NCBI RefSeq assembly: GCF_000756375.1
Contig: NZ_JNFD01000035.1
Location: 223,501-287,500, forward strand
DNA from: Sphingopyxis sp. LC81
GTDB taxonomy: Bacteria > Pseudomonadota > Alphaproteobacteria > Sphingomonadales > Sphingomonadaceae
Direction: 5' to 3'
Length of the DNA: 64,000 nt
In this document: positions 16,485 through 24,546 of the stretch, one piece after another
Layout: every line of letters starts with the position of its first letter
Numbering within the stretch: position 1 is the first letter of the stretch
Position numbers and translations under genes: made by a program
The notes under the pieces: generated by a model
Databases searched by the model: none
Seen by the model: the letters and a program-made list of their open reading frames with translations, nothing else
Told to the model about the DNA's origin: nothing

Positions 16485-18415
16485 CAGAAACTCAAAATCA
16501 CATTGGCGAGGATGGAGACGTAAGCGTCATTCTTCTGCTTGTTGTCGAACAGGTCCTTGAACCCCTTGCCGGGTAGCAACACCGCACCGCTGAGGCGCCC
16601 GACGATATTCTGCGTCGCCTTTGGCCGCCAGATCGTCGCGACCGACAGGTCGAAGCCGATGTCCTTGGGGATCGAGCCTTCGGTGCGCAGCGCCTGCAGG
16701 CTCGACGTGTTCTCGAACCACAGATGGTTGAAATTGGTGCTGACGCGAAATTCGGGGGTCAGGTCGAAATCGGCGCCCGCGCCGATGAAGACGGTGCCGG
16801 GGTTGTTGAAATTCGACTGCCCCTCCTCCTTCGACGAGCGCAGCGAATTCAGGATACCGTTGCGGCCGCTGATCGCGATGACGCGCCCGCCGCCCGCGAA
16901 GGGGATCGTCTGACGGATCCAGTAGCTGGTATCGGCGCCGCCGAAGATCGGATTCTCGAAGATCGCGTCGAACCCGCCCTCGGTCTTGTTATACGGGTCT
17001 CCGTCGCCTGTCGCGTAGAGCCCCGACAGGCGGAAGCGCATCCAGTCGTGGTCATAGCTGAGCTCGACCGCGCCGAAGCCCGCGCGAATTTCGGCGGGCT
17101 TGCTCGTGAAGAAGCTGTTCCGGTCCTCGCCCAGCGCGGCATAGAAGCTCGCGGTGACGTTGATCCGGCCGATCCGCCCGTCGGCGCTGTAGCCCAGGTA
17201 AACGACGTCATATTCGCGCCCGCGCAGATCGCCGAGCAGCGCGGGGCGCACCGGAAAACCGTTGTGGTCGATCTGCACGTCATTCTTTTCGCGGTTCATA
17301 TTGTACGTCACGCTGACCTGACTGGTCAGCCCGACGACCGGGAAATCCTGCCGATAAAGATTGCCGGTGAAGATGAAATCGCTGCGCGGGGTCTGCGTGA
17401 TGTCGTTGAGACCCGAGTTGGTGTCCTTTTCGAGCCGCCAGAAGGCCGCGAGATTATACTGGAAGCGGTTGTTGTCGCGATTGCCGAACAGCCGGATGCC
17501 AAGCTGGCTGTCGTTGAACAGAAAACCGCGAAAATCGCTCTGGAACGGCTGGATGCCAAGCCGGATCGAATAGAAATCATAGCGGTCGGACGTGTTGCCG
17601 AGATGCTTGTCGACGAACAGTTCCTGCACGCCGAGGAAGCTGTCATAGCGATGGCTCGCTTTCGACGGGCGCACGTCGAGCACGCGCCGTTCGGGCACGT
17701 CGACATAATTGGCCTGATAGGCGAGCGTGACGCGATATTCGATGTCGGGCGGCTTGAACGCGGTCGAACCCTTGATCAGCGCCGCGCCCGCGATGAAGGT
17801 CTGCGCGAAGACAAAGCTGCGATCCTTGCCGAACACGTCGAGGCTGCCCGGCCGCTCGGTCGTCTGGACGCCGACGGGGATCGGGAAGGTGCGCGGTTCG
17901 AACACCGTGTCGGACACCGCATTGGCGACGATGAACCAGTCGTCACCCTTGATCGGCAGCCACTTGACCTTGCTGCGGTCGATCGCACGGTCGCCCTTGT
18001 AGGTATTCTGGTTATAAGGATCGAACCAGCGTTCCTTGACCACGCCAAGCGTTTCGATGAGGCGCCAGCGGTCCGGAACGGGCAGCTGGTCCTCCATCCC
18101 AGGGAATGCCTGCGGCGGCGGCGGACGCAGCGCGCCGACATTGTCCTGACTCAGCGCGTCGGGAAGGTCGGGACGATAACCGGGGCGGCGGCGACCCTCG
18201 ATGATGTCGGTGACGAGGTCGTCCTTGACCATCTGCTGCCAGTCGACCGGTGGCGGCGGCGGGATCAGTTCTTCGGCGGGCTGCCCGGCGGGCGCCGCAT
18301 CACCCGCGACCGGCGGCCCCTCGGGCGCGGGCGGCGGCGGCGTGACATCGCCCCCCGGCGCGCCCTGCGCCGCGAGTGTCGCGATGATCGGCCAAAGGCT
18401 GCCCCCCGTCATCAT
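16484..18415 (-). CDS. predicted outer-membrane beta-barrel of the cytochrome cluster
   Basis: A 643-residue protein with a short hydrophobic start (about residues 5-16) and a Pro/Ala/Gly-rich stretch (17-55). From about 120 on come many alternating aromatic/polar strands ending in ILSF. A C-terminal Phe is the usual outer-membrane insertion signal. Motifs such as FDPYNQNTYKGD, SDTVFEPRTFPIPVGVQT and RLGIQPFQSDFRGFLF mark a conserved family of uncertain function that I recall near multihaem cytochromes in other bacteria. No haem motif occurs in it. It sits three bases after the HbpS-like lipoprotein gene and directly before the decahaem gene. The MtrB-like sheath role is inferred from context. 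The start could be ATG 18415 or the adjacent ATG 18412. Confidence 0.75.
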   Translation of the reverse strand: MMTGGSLWPIIATLAAQGAPGGDVTPPPPAPEGPPVAGDAAPAGQPAEELIPPPPPVDWQQMVKDDLVTDIIEGRRRPGYRPDLPDALSQDNVGALRPPPPQAFPGMEDQLPVPDRWRLIETLGVVKERWFDPYNQNTYKGDRAIDRSKVKWLPIKGDDWFIVANAVSDTVFEPRTFPIPVGVQTTERPGSLDVFGKDRSFVFAQTFIAGAALIKGSTAFKPPDIEYRVTLAYQANYVDVPERRVLDVRPSKASHRYDSFLGVQELFVDKHLGNTSDRYDFYSIRLGIQPFQSDFRGFLFNDSQLGIRLFGNRDNNRFQYNLAAFWRLEKDTNSGLNDITQTPRSDFIFTGNLYRQDFPVVGLTSQVSVTYNMNREKNDVQIDHNGFPVRPALLGDLRGREYDVVYLGYSADGRIGRINVTASFYAALGEDRNSFFTSKPAEIRAGFGAVELSYDHDWMRFRLSGLYATGDGDPYNKTEGGFDAIFENPIFGGADTSYWIRQTIPFAGGGRVIAISGRNGILNSLRSSKEEGQSNFNNPGTVFIGAGADFDLTPEFRVSTNFNHLWFENTSSLQALRTEGSIPKDIGFDLSVATIWRPKATQNIVGRLSGAVLLPGKGFKDLFDNKQKNDAYVSILANVILSF

Positions 18416-18418
18416 CGC

Positions 18419-20392
18419 CTATAGCCCGTTGCAGACATTTTGCTGCGCGGTGTCGAGGAACGGGGCGAAGGGGCAGCTGATATAGCGCAGGCGCACCCCG
18501 GCGCCGACATTCACGACAACCGTATCCGAACGGATCGCGGCGGGCGCATTGCCGATGCCGCCGACGCGCGCGCCGCCATTATGCGCACCGAGGAAGCTGA
18601 TCATGTCGTCCTGATCGATGCCGTCGCCCGACACCCCGATCGCGCCAACGAGCTGGTTTCCGCGATAGATGGGAACCGAACCGGGGAAGATCTGGATGCC
18701 GTTCTGCAGCCGGTTCTGCCCCGCCGTGACGTCGGGCAAGGTCGTGCAGCGCGCCGGGGTATCGGTCGGGCTGGCGCCCGAAACGAAGCCGAGGTGCGCG
18801 CCGAGATTGCCGATGATCAGCGCCGATTGCAGCCCCGTCGAGAAAGGATTGAATTGCGCGATCGGACGCGACAGCGGGCCTTGCGGCCGGCCGACCTCGC
18901 CATCGGGGAAATAGGGCCGCGCGAGGTTACCGACCGCACGGTCAGCGTAAGCGATATTGCCGGTGAGCGCCGCGGGGCTGTTCAGGAAGGCTCGCGTCGC
19001 GGCGACGAACTGACGCACGTCGGCGCTGGCGTTGGCGCCGAGTTCGGTTCCCGCTTGGGTGCCCGAGAAAAAAGCTGCGGTGCGCGCTTTTTGCAAGGAC
19101 ACGTCGGTGCCGAAGATCGGGGCGTCGGGCGAGCGCACGATGCCGAGCACCGCCCCGTGCGTGTCGACGATGCTGATCGTCACCTGCGCGCGGCTGTCGA
19201 GCGGGCGGCGGATCTGCGCGCGCGCGCGGCTCATCACCGTGAAGGCTTCCTCGAGCACCGCGCGCGCCTCCGCCTGCGTCAGCGGCGCACTGTTCGTGGC
19301 GCCGTCGGTGCCGGCGCGCAGCGGATAGCGGTTCGCGCCGCTGCCGTTGGTGAGAACGAACGCATCGCGATTCGAAAATTCGGCCGGCGTCGAAGCACGC
19401 ACGCCCGACGCCTCGCTGCCATAGGCGACCCCCGCGGTCACCGCGGCATTGGCATAGCCGATCACCGCGACAAGATTGCCCGCGGTGCCATTGAGGCTCG
19501 CGAAGCTTGCGCTGCCGCTGCTCATCACGCCCGCAAAGGTCGCGTCGGCGAAGCGCAGCGACGTCCCGTCGACGGTGATCTTGTCGGCGGTGATCGTGCT
19601 CGGTGCCTCGAACCCGCGCGTGCCCGCGAGCGCGATAAACTCCTCGGGGTCATTGTCCACGTCGCGCGTGTCAGCGTCGCTGCCGTAAACGCCGTCGCCC
19701 ATCACCCCGACGCCGCCGACGAGCACGCCATTCTTGTAAAGCGGTAACCCGCCCGGGTCGGCAGCAAGGCCGAGCGGCGAGCGTTTGGGGCCGATCAGCG
19801 CCGCCGCGCCCGGCGCACCGAAACGCGCCGAGAGGTCGCTGCACGGCAACTGGCTGAACTGCACCCCGAACAACGGCCCGCTTTCAAGCCCGGCCGTAAC
19901 GCCCGGAGCGGGCGGAAAATGTTCCTGCACGATCTGGCTCGCGGTGCGCGTCGAAAAGGCATTGCCGCCGCTCGAGAGGTACGCGCCGGTCACCGCCTTG
20001 GCGATCGCGCCGCCCTCGGCCGGGAAAGTGACATTCTGCGCGTCGATATTCACGCCGTTCGGAGCGGCCGAGGTTGTCGCGATCGCGCGCGCGCCGGTCA
20101 TGCGGAACACGCCGAGCACATTGCCGACACGGTCGGTCACCGCGATCACCGACGGCAAGCCTCGCGCCTGCGCTTCCGATATAGCCTGTGCGAGCACGCG
20201 CTCGACGTCCACCGTGGTCAGCGCCTCGGCGGCGGGCGGCGTATACACCGTGGTCGGCGTGGGAGTGGGGGTCGGCGTGGGCGTCGGGGTCGGCGTGCTC
20301 CCGCCGCCTCCACCACCGCCGCACGAGGTGAGCAGCAACGCGCCCATCACAGCGAAGGCGGCCGAACGGAAAAGGTGGGTCTTGCTTCGCAT
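18419..20392 (-). CDS. lipoprotein with tandem GlcG/HbpS-type domains
   Basis: A 657-residue lipoprotein. The lipobox LLTSC puts the lipidated Cys at about residue 24, followed by a glycine run and a flexible Thr-Pro repeat linker (about 32-47). Two GlcG/HbpS-like domains follow. The first (about 58-300) has VLAQAISEAQARGLPSVIAV and GGVGVMGDG. The second (about 370-650) has AVLEEAFTVMSRARAQIRRP, VSIVDTHGAVLG and GAIGVSGDGIDQDDM. Some HbpS proteins bind haem or iron, and the G(V/I)GV.GDG turn is the family signature. Both copies carry long insertions. It lies four bases after one cytochrome gene and three before the porin, so a role in haem handling or electron transfer at the envelope is likely but unproven. 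Confidence 0.82.
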   Translation of the reverse strand: MRSKTHLFRSAAFAVMGALLLTSCGGGGGGGSTPTPTPTPTPTPTPTTVYTPPAAEALTTVDVERVLAQAISEAQARGLPSVIAVTDRVGNVLGVFRMTGARAIATTSAAPNGVNIDAQNVTFPAEGGAIAKAVTGAYLSSGGNAFSTRTASQIVQEHFPPAPGVTAGLESGPLFGVQFSQLPCSDLSARFGAPGAAALIGPKRSPLGLAADPGGLPLYKNGVLVGGVGVMGDGVYGSDADTRDVDNDPEEFIALAGTRGFEAPSTITADKITVDGTSLRFADATFAGVMSSGSASFASLNGTAGNLVAVIGYANAAVTAGVAYGSEASGVRASTPAEFSNRDAFVLTNGSGANRYPLRAGTDGATNSAPLTQAEARAVLEEAFTVMSRARAQIRRPLDSRAQVTISIVDTHGAVLGIVRSPDAPIFGTDVSLQKARTAAFFSGTQAGTELGANASADVRQFVAATRAFLNSPAALTGNIAYADRAVGNLARPYFPDGEVGRPQGPLSRPIAQFNPFSTGLQSALIIGNLGAHLGFVSGASPTDTPARCTTLPDVTAGQNRLQNGIQIFPGSVPIYRGNQLVGAIGVSGDGIDQDDMISFLGAHNGGARVGGIGNAPAAIRSDTVVVNVGAGVRLRYISCPFAPFLDTAQQNVCNGL

Positions 20393-20396
20393 GATC

Positions 20397-21830
20397 TTAC
20401 CGCAGCGCCCCGATCGCGCGCACCGCGCTGCCGAACGACGCCTGGAATTCGGAGGGTTTGTAGGCGTTGGGGTCCTTCACCGCCGCATAAGCGCGGTCGA
20501 TGTCGCCGCGGATGCCCGCCGCCGCACCCACGGTGACGCGGCCCGACGACACCATCGCGTTGAGCAAGGTGTCGACCCCCATCACCGCCTGCTGCGACCC
20601 CGAATAGTCGGTGTAGCGATCGCTGATCGCCTTCGCCGAAATCGCATCGACCATCGCAAAGGCGTCGGCACCCGAGAAACTCCGCGAGGCGAACGCACCC
20701 TTGAGCGCCGCGACGGTCTGCGAGAGCTGCGCCGCCGCGGCGACCGCGCTTTGCCGGTCGGTCGCCATCGCCTTGTGGAACGCCGCGGTGCGCACCGCGA
20801 GTTGGTCGGCGAGCGCGGGCGAGGCCATCCGTGCCGCGGCGGCGAGCATGATCAGATTCTCGTCATTATAGGGCGGCATGCCCTCGGGGATCGAACGGCC
20901 CGGATTGTCGAGGCCGGTGCGCACGGGTTTCGCCTGATCGAAGATGCGGCGGTGGCAGCTGTGGCAGTCGAGGAAATAAAATTCAGGGAACATGCCCTCG
21001 GTCCCGCGCCGCGTCTGGAACAGCGCGAGGCTGCGCTCGATCGCGGTCGCCTGTCCGACCGCCCACATCTGGACATGATCAGTGCGCCGGTTCGCGGCAC
21101 CGAACTTGCGCCAGCCATAGTCGGCATCCTCCTGATGATGCGCCTGGAGCGACGAAAAGAGGTCGAGTTCGAAGGCGATGCGCGGATGCCCGGCCGCCAT
21201 GATGCGGTGCGTGACGAACTGGCCATCGGCGGCCGAACCGAAGTGGCAGTCGACGCACACGCCCGCGCGGACGACCGGATCCTCAAGCTTTTTCAGCCCC
21301 GCCGATAGGTTAGCGAGATGTTTCTGGCGCATTTCGCGGTCGGGATCGGCGTTCGTTCCGACGCCCGCATAATGGCTCGCGAGCCAGCCGCCCGCGGGGC
21401 CGTGGCACGATTCGCAGCCGACGCCGTCTTCGGCCGGGACCGCGCGTGCGGTTCCCGCCGTGCTGTGGCAACCAAGGCACATCTGCGCCTTCGCGGGGTC
21501 ACCGATACCGAGGTTGCGCGCGATGAACTGGCTGCGATTGTTGCTGAGCACCGCCCAGGCGCGGCTGTGTGCGCCGCCGGGGGTCGAGGGTTCCTGCCAT
21601 TTCATCAGCTCGTCCTGGCGGACGACGGTGCCGTCGCCTTCCATCCGGCCGTGGCAGGTCGACCCCGCGCACGAGGCGACGCCAGTGTAACGCACGCCGC
21701 TTTCGCCCTGCGAGCGGGCGGGGGGAGCGAAGACGAACGCCGCGATGGCGAGCACCAGCAACATCAGCACGAGGGCAGCAAATGCCGCCCAAGGCCGATC
21801 GCCGCGCTCCTTTCCAGCGTGCGTCATCAT
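20397..21830 (-). CDS. membrane-anchored multihaem cytochrome c (c554-like)
   Basis: A 477-residue protein with one N-terminal hydrophobic segment (about 15-35), which may be an uncleaved anchor or a signal peptide ending near ARS-QG. Four CXXCH sites begin at about residues 118, 139, 192 and 289. An additional CAGSTCH at 54-60 is a CX4CH haem motif, so up to five haems are expected. The haem part resembles the cytochrome c554 family. Residues 300-477 are a helical Ala-rich tail without haem motifs. I chose ATG 21830 (a second ATG follows at 21827) because a longer frame would run into the glutamate dehydrogenase gene. It is first in the cytochrome-lipoprotein-porin-decahaem operon, about 50 bases after gdhA, so read-through is possible. 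Confidence 0.86.
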   Translation of the reverse strand: MMTHAGKERGDRPWAAFAALVLMLLVLAIAAFVFAPPARSQGESGVRYTGVASCAGSTCHGRMEGDGTVVRQDELMKWQEPSTPGGAHSRAWAVLSNNRSQFIARNLGIGDPAKAQMCLGCHSTAGTARAVPAEDGVGCESCHGPAGGWLASHYAGVGTNADPDREMRQKHLANLSAGLKKLEDPVVRAGVCVDCHFGSAADGQFVTHRIMAAGHPRIAFELDLFSSLQAHHQEDADYGWRKFGAANRRTDHVQMWAVGQATAIERSLALFQTRRGTEGMFPEFYFLDCHSCHRRIFDQAKPVRTGLDNPGRSIPEGMPPYNDENLIMLAAAARMASPALADQLAVRTAAFHKAMATDRQSAVAAAAQLSQTVAALKGAFASRSFSGADAFAMVDAISAKAISDRYTDYSGSQQAVMGVDTLLNAMVSSGRVTVGAAAGIRGDIDRAYAAVKDPNAYKPSEFQASFGSAVRAIGALR

Positions 21831-21879
21831 CCGCAGAACCCCTTTTCCCCAACCCGGCGCTTTTACGCCTTGAGCCGAA

Positions 21880-23235
21880 TTACACCACCCCGAAAGCCAG
21901 CATCGCGTCGGCAACCTTCTTGAATCCCGCGATATTGGCGCCCTTCACATAATCGATATAGCCGTCGCCCGCATCGCCATAGGTCAGGCAGCTTTTGTGG
22001 ATGCCGTCCATGATGTCCTTGAGCATCTGCTGCAACTCACCCTCGCTCCAGGCGCGGCGCCCGCTGTTCTGGCTCATTTCGAGCCCCGACACCGCGACAC
22101 CGCCGGCGTTTGCCGCCTTGCCCGGCGCGAACATGATCTTCGCGTCCTTGAAGACATGTACACCCTCGAGGTTCGTCGGCATGTTGGCGCCTTCGCTGAC
22201 CGCGATACAGCCATTCTTGACCAGCGTCCTGGCGTCCTCGCCGAGCAGCTCATTCTGCGTCGCGCACGGCAATGCAACGTCGCACTTCACACCCCACGGC
22301 GTCTTGCCCGCCGTGAAGCTTGCCGATTTAAACTCGTCGCAATATTCCTCGATCCGGCCGCGGCGGTGCGTCTTGTGCGCCTTCACCCAGTCGATCTTTT
22401 CCTGCGTGATCCCGTCGGGGTCGTGGATGAACCCGCCCGAATCCGAAAGCGTCAGCACCTTGCCGCCGAGCTGGACGATCTTTTCGGCCGCGTGCGTCGC
22501 AACATTGCCCGATCCCGAAATCACCGCAGTCTTGCCAACCAGATCCTGCCCCTTCGCCGCGAGCATGTTGGCGAGGAAGTAAACCGCGCCATAGCCCGTC
22601 GCCTCGGTGCGGATCAGCGAACCGCCCCATTCGAGGCCCTTGCCGGTCAGCACCCCGGTGAATTCGTTGGTGATCCGCTTATACTGGCCGAACATGAAGC
22701 CGATCTCGCGCCCGCCGACGCCGATGTCGCCCGCGGGCACATCGATGTCGGCGCCGATGTGGCGATAAAGTTCGGTCATGAAGCTCTGGCAGAAGCGCAT
22801 GATCTCGCGCACGCTCTTGCCCTTGGGGTTGAAGTTCGAGCCGCCCTTGCCGCCGCCCATCGGCAGCCCCGTCAGCGCATTCTTGAACGTCTGTTCGAAC
22901 GCGAGGAATTTCAGCACGCTTTCGGTGACGCTGGGGTGGAAACGGATGCCGCCCTTATAGGGTCCGATCGCATTGTTGTTCTGGACGCGCCAGCCGCGTT
23001 GGACGCGGATATTGCCGTTGTCGTCTTCCCAGCACACGCGGAAGGAAACGACCCGGTCGGGTTCGGCGATGCGCCGCAGGATTTGCTGCGCGTGATATTC
23101 TTCCTTGTCGGCGATGAAATCGAAGATGTCCTCGGACACCTCCTGCACCGCCTGGACGAACTCGGGCTGACCCGGGTTGCGCTTTTTCACGCCTTCCATG
23201 AACGTCGAAAAGTCGACGTGATCCGAAACTGCCAT
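21880..23235 (-). CDS. gdhA: NADP-type glutamate dehydrogenase
   Basis: A 451-residue hexameric glutamate dehydrogenase that interconverts glutamate and 2-oxoglutarate plus ammonia. It has the family hallmarks: GPYKGGIRFHP, the catalytic-lysine loop GLPMGGGKGG, PAGDIGVGGREI and the dinucleotide-binding SGSGNVATHAAEK with a following SDSGG. The pattern matches the E. coli-type NADP-dependent class. ATG 23235 follows a GGGGAGGGG ribosome site and gives the family N-terminus; an upstream extension to 23391 is not protein-like. It is divergent from the CcmI-like gene and lies 49 bases upstream of the multihaem cytochrome operon on the same strand. Confidence 0.95.
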   Translation of the reverse strand: MAVSDHVDFSTFMEGVKKRNPGQPEFVQAVQEVSEDIFDFIADKEEYHAQQILRRIAEPDRVVSFRVCWEDDNGNIRVQRGWRVQNNNAIGPYKGGIRFHPSVTESVLKFLAFEQTFKNALTGLPMGGGKGGSNFNPKGKSVREIMRFCQSFMTELYRHIGADIDVPAGDIGVGGREIGFMFGQYKRITNEFTGVLTGKGLEWGGSLIRTEATGYGAVYFLANMLAAKGQDLVGKTAVISGSGNVATHAAEKIVQLGGKVLTLSDSGGFIHDPDGITQEKIDWVKAHKTHRRGRIEEYCDEFKSASFTAGKTPWGVKCDVALPCATQNELLGEDARTLVKNGCIAVSEGANMPTNLEGVHVFKDAKIMFAPGKAANAGGVAVSGLEMSQNSGRRAWSEGELQQMLKDIMDGIHKSCLTYGDAGDGYIDYVKGANIAGFKKVADAMLAFGVV

Positions 23236-23393
23236 GCACCCCTCCCCTGTGTGACTGGGAAAGTCGGTGCGACCCCTGACGATTTTATCGTTGACCGACC
23301 TTGTATGCCAAAGGCTACACCATCGCCAAGCAAAGGCAATATGACGGCGCGCACAGGCGGCATTTTTTCGCCGCGCGCACAATGGGGGCAAAA

Positions 23394-24332
23394 ATGAGCG
23401 AGAGCAACAAGATGGCGGGCGGCATGACGCGCACCAACCGGATGATATTGATCGCCGCCTTCATCCTGCTGGCAGCCGCGATCGGCTATGCGATCTGGCG
23501 CGATTCCAGCCCCTCGGCGCAGGGTCTCGTAGCGCAGGGCACGGGCGCGCCGTCCGACCAGCTCGCCGAGCTGGAAGCGCGCACGAAGCGCGAGCCGAAC
23601 AGCGCCGAAGCGTGGACCGCGCTCGGCGCGGCGCGATTCGACATGAGCGATTTCGCAGGTGCGGCCGGGGCGTATGAGAAAGCGGTCGCGCTTTCGCCCG
23701 ATTCGGCGGGCCTCTGGTCGGCGCTGGGCGAGGCGCGGGTGATGGGAAGCGACAGCGACCCGATGCCCGCCGCCGGACTCGAAGCGTTCAACAAAGCGAT
23801 CGCGCTCGACGCCAAGGATCCGCGTGCGCGCTATTTCCTCGCGGTGAAGAAGGATATCGGCGGCGATCATAAGGGCGCGATCGAAGACTGGTTCGCGCTG
23901 CTCGCCGACACGCCGCAGGGGGCGCCATGGGAGGCGGACCTGCGCCGCACGATCGAGCAGGTCGGGCAGATCCACAAGATCGACGTCGCGGCACGGCTCG
24001 CGAGCACAGCGGCGCGCCCGCTGACCGCCAACGAAATGCCGGTTGCCGCACGCGCGATTCCGGGGCCGAGCCGCGCCGACATGGAAGCGGCGTCGCAGCT
24101 CCCCAAGGGCCAGCAGGATCAGATGATCCAAGGCATGGTGAGCGGGCTCGAAGCGAAGCTCAAGGCCAACCCCGCCGACGTCGACCGCTGGATCATGCTG
24201 ATGCGCAGCCGCATGACGCTCGGCGAAACCGCAAAGGCCGCGCAGGCGCTAAAGGACGGGATAGCAGCGAACCCGGCGGCGGCGGGACGGTTGAAGGCGC
24301 AGGCGCAGCTGCTCGGCGTACCGGGTACGTAA
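23394..24332 (+). CDS. TPR protein, CcmI/CycH (NrfG)-like cytochrome c biogenesis factor
   Basis: A 312-residue protein with one N-terminal membrane segment (about 14-34) and a periplasmic TPR domain. TPR units are visible around residues 57-130, for example AWTALGAARFDMSDFAGAAGAYEKAVAL. The C-terminal MVSGLEAKLKANPADVDRWIMLMRSRMTLG matches the CcmI/CycH-type module that presents apocytochrome c to the haem lyase. No other ccm gene is adjacent. The position near a 14-15-haem gene cluster makes a role in maturing those cytochromes plausible. ATG 23394 is preferred because GGGGG lies at a suitable distance; ATG 23382 is in frame. Confidence 0.75.
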   Translation: MSESNKMAGGMTRTNRMILIAAFILLAAAIGYAIWRDSSPSAQGLVAQGTGAPSDQLAELEARTKREPNSAEAWTALGAARFDMSDFAGAAGAYEKAVALSPDSAGLWSALGEARVMGSDSDPMPAAGLEAFNKAIALDAKDPRARYFLAVKKDIGGDHKGAIEDWFALLADTPQGAPWEADLRRTIEQVGQIHKIDVAARLASTAARPLTANEMPVAARAIPGPSRADMEAASQLPKGQQDQMIQGMVSGLEAKLKANPADVDRWIMLMRSRMTLGETAKAAQALKDGIAANPAAAGRLKAQAQLLGVPGT

Positions 24333-24546
24333 AATTACCCATTGGCGCGCGCGCGGCGAAGCGGTACGCCGTCATCGCTGCGGGGGGCAACCATAAGACT
24401 AAGGGTCGCCGCGGCTTTTTTGCCGCGAGACGATTTCGGACGTATTTGCCCGGGACAGTTGTCCACTCTGTATCGGGCCTCGTGGTCGCAAGTGGCCGGC
24501 CGATGCGCAGCTCGCCGAAGCTACCGCACATCAGCCGGCGCAGAAT

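Noticed and set aside
12942..16523. Very long open frame on the plus strand opposite the decahaem gene
   Set aside because: Its Arg/Asp/Val-rich sequence has no family feature, and it exists because the GC-rich minus-strand gene leaves few stops in the opposite frame. The minus strand has ten CXXCH motifs and a signal peptide.
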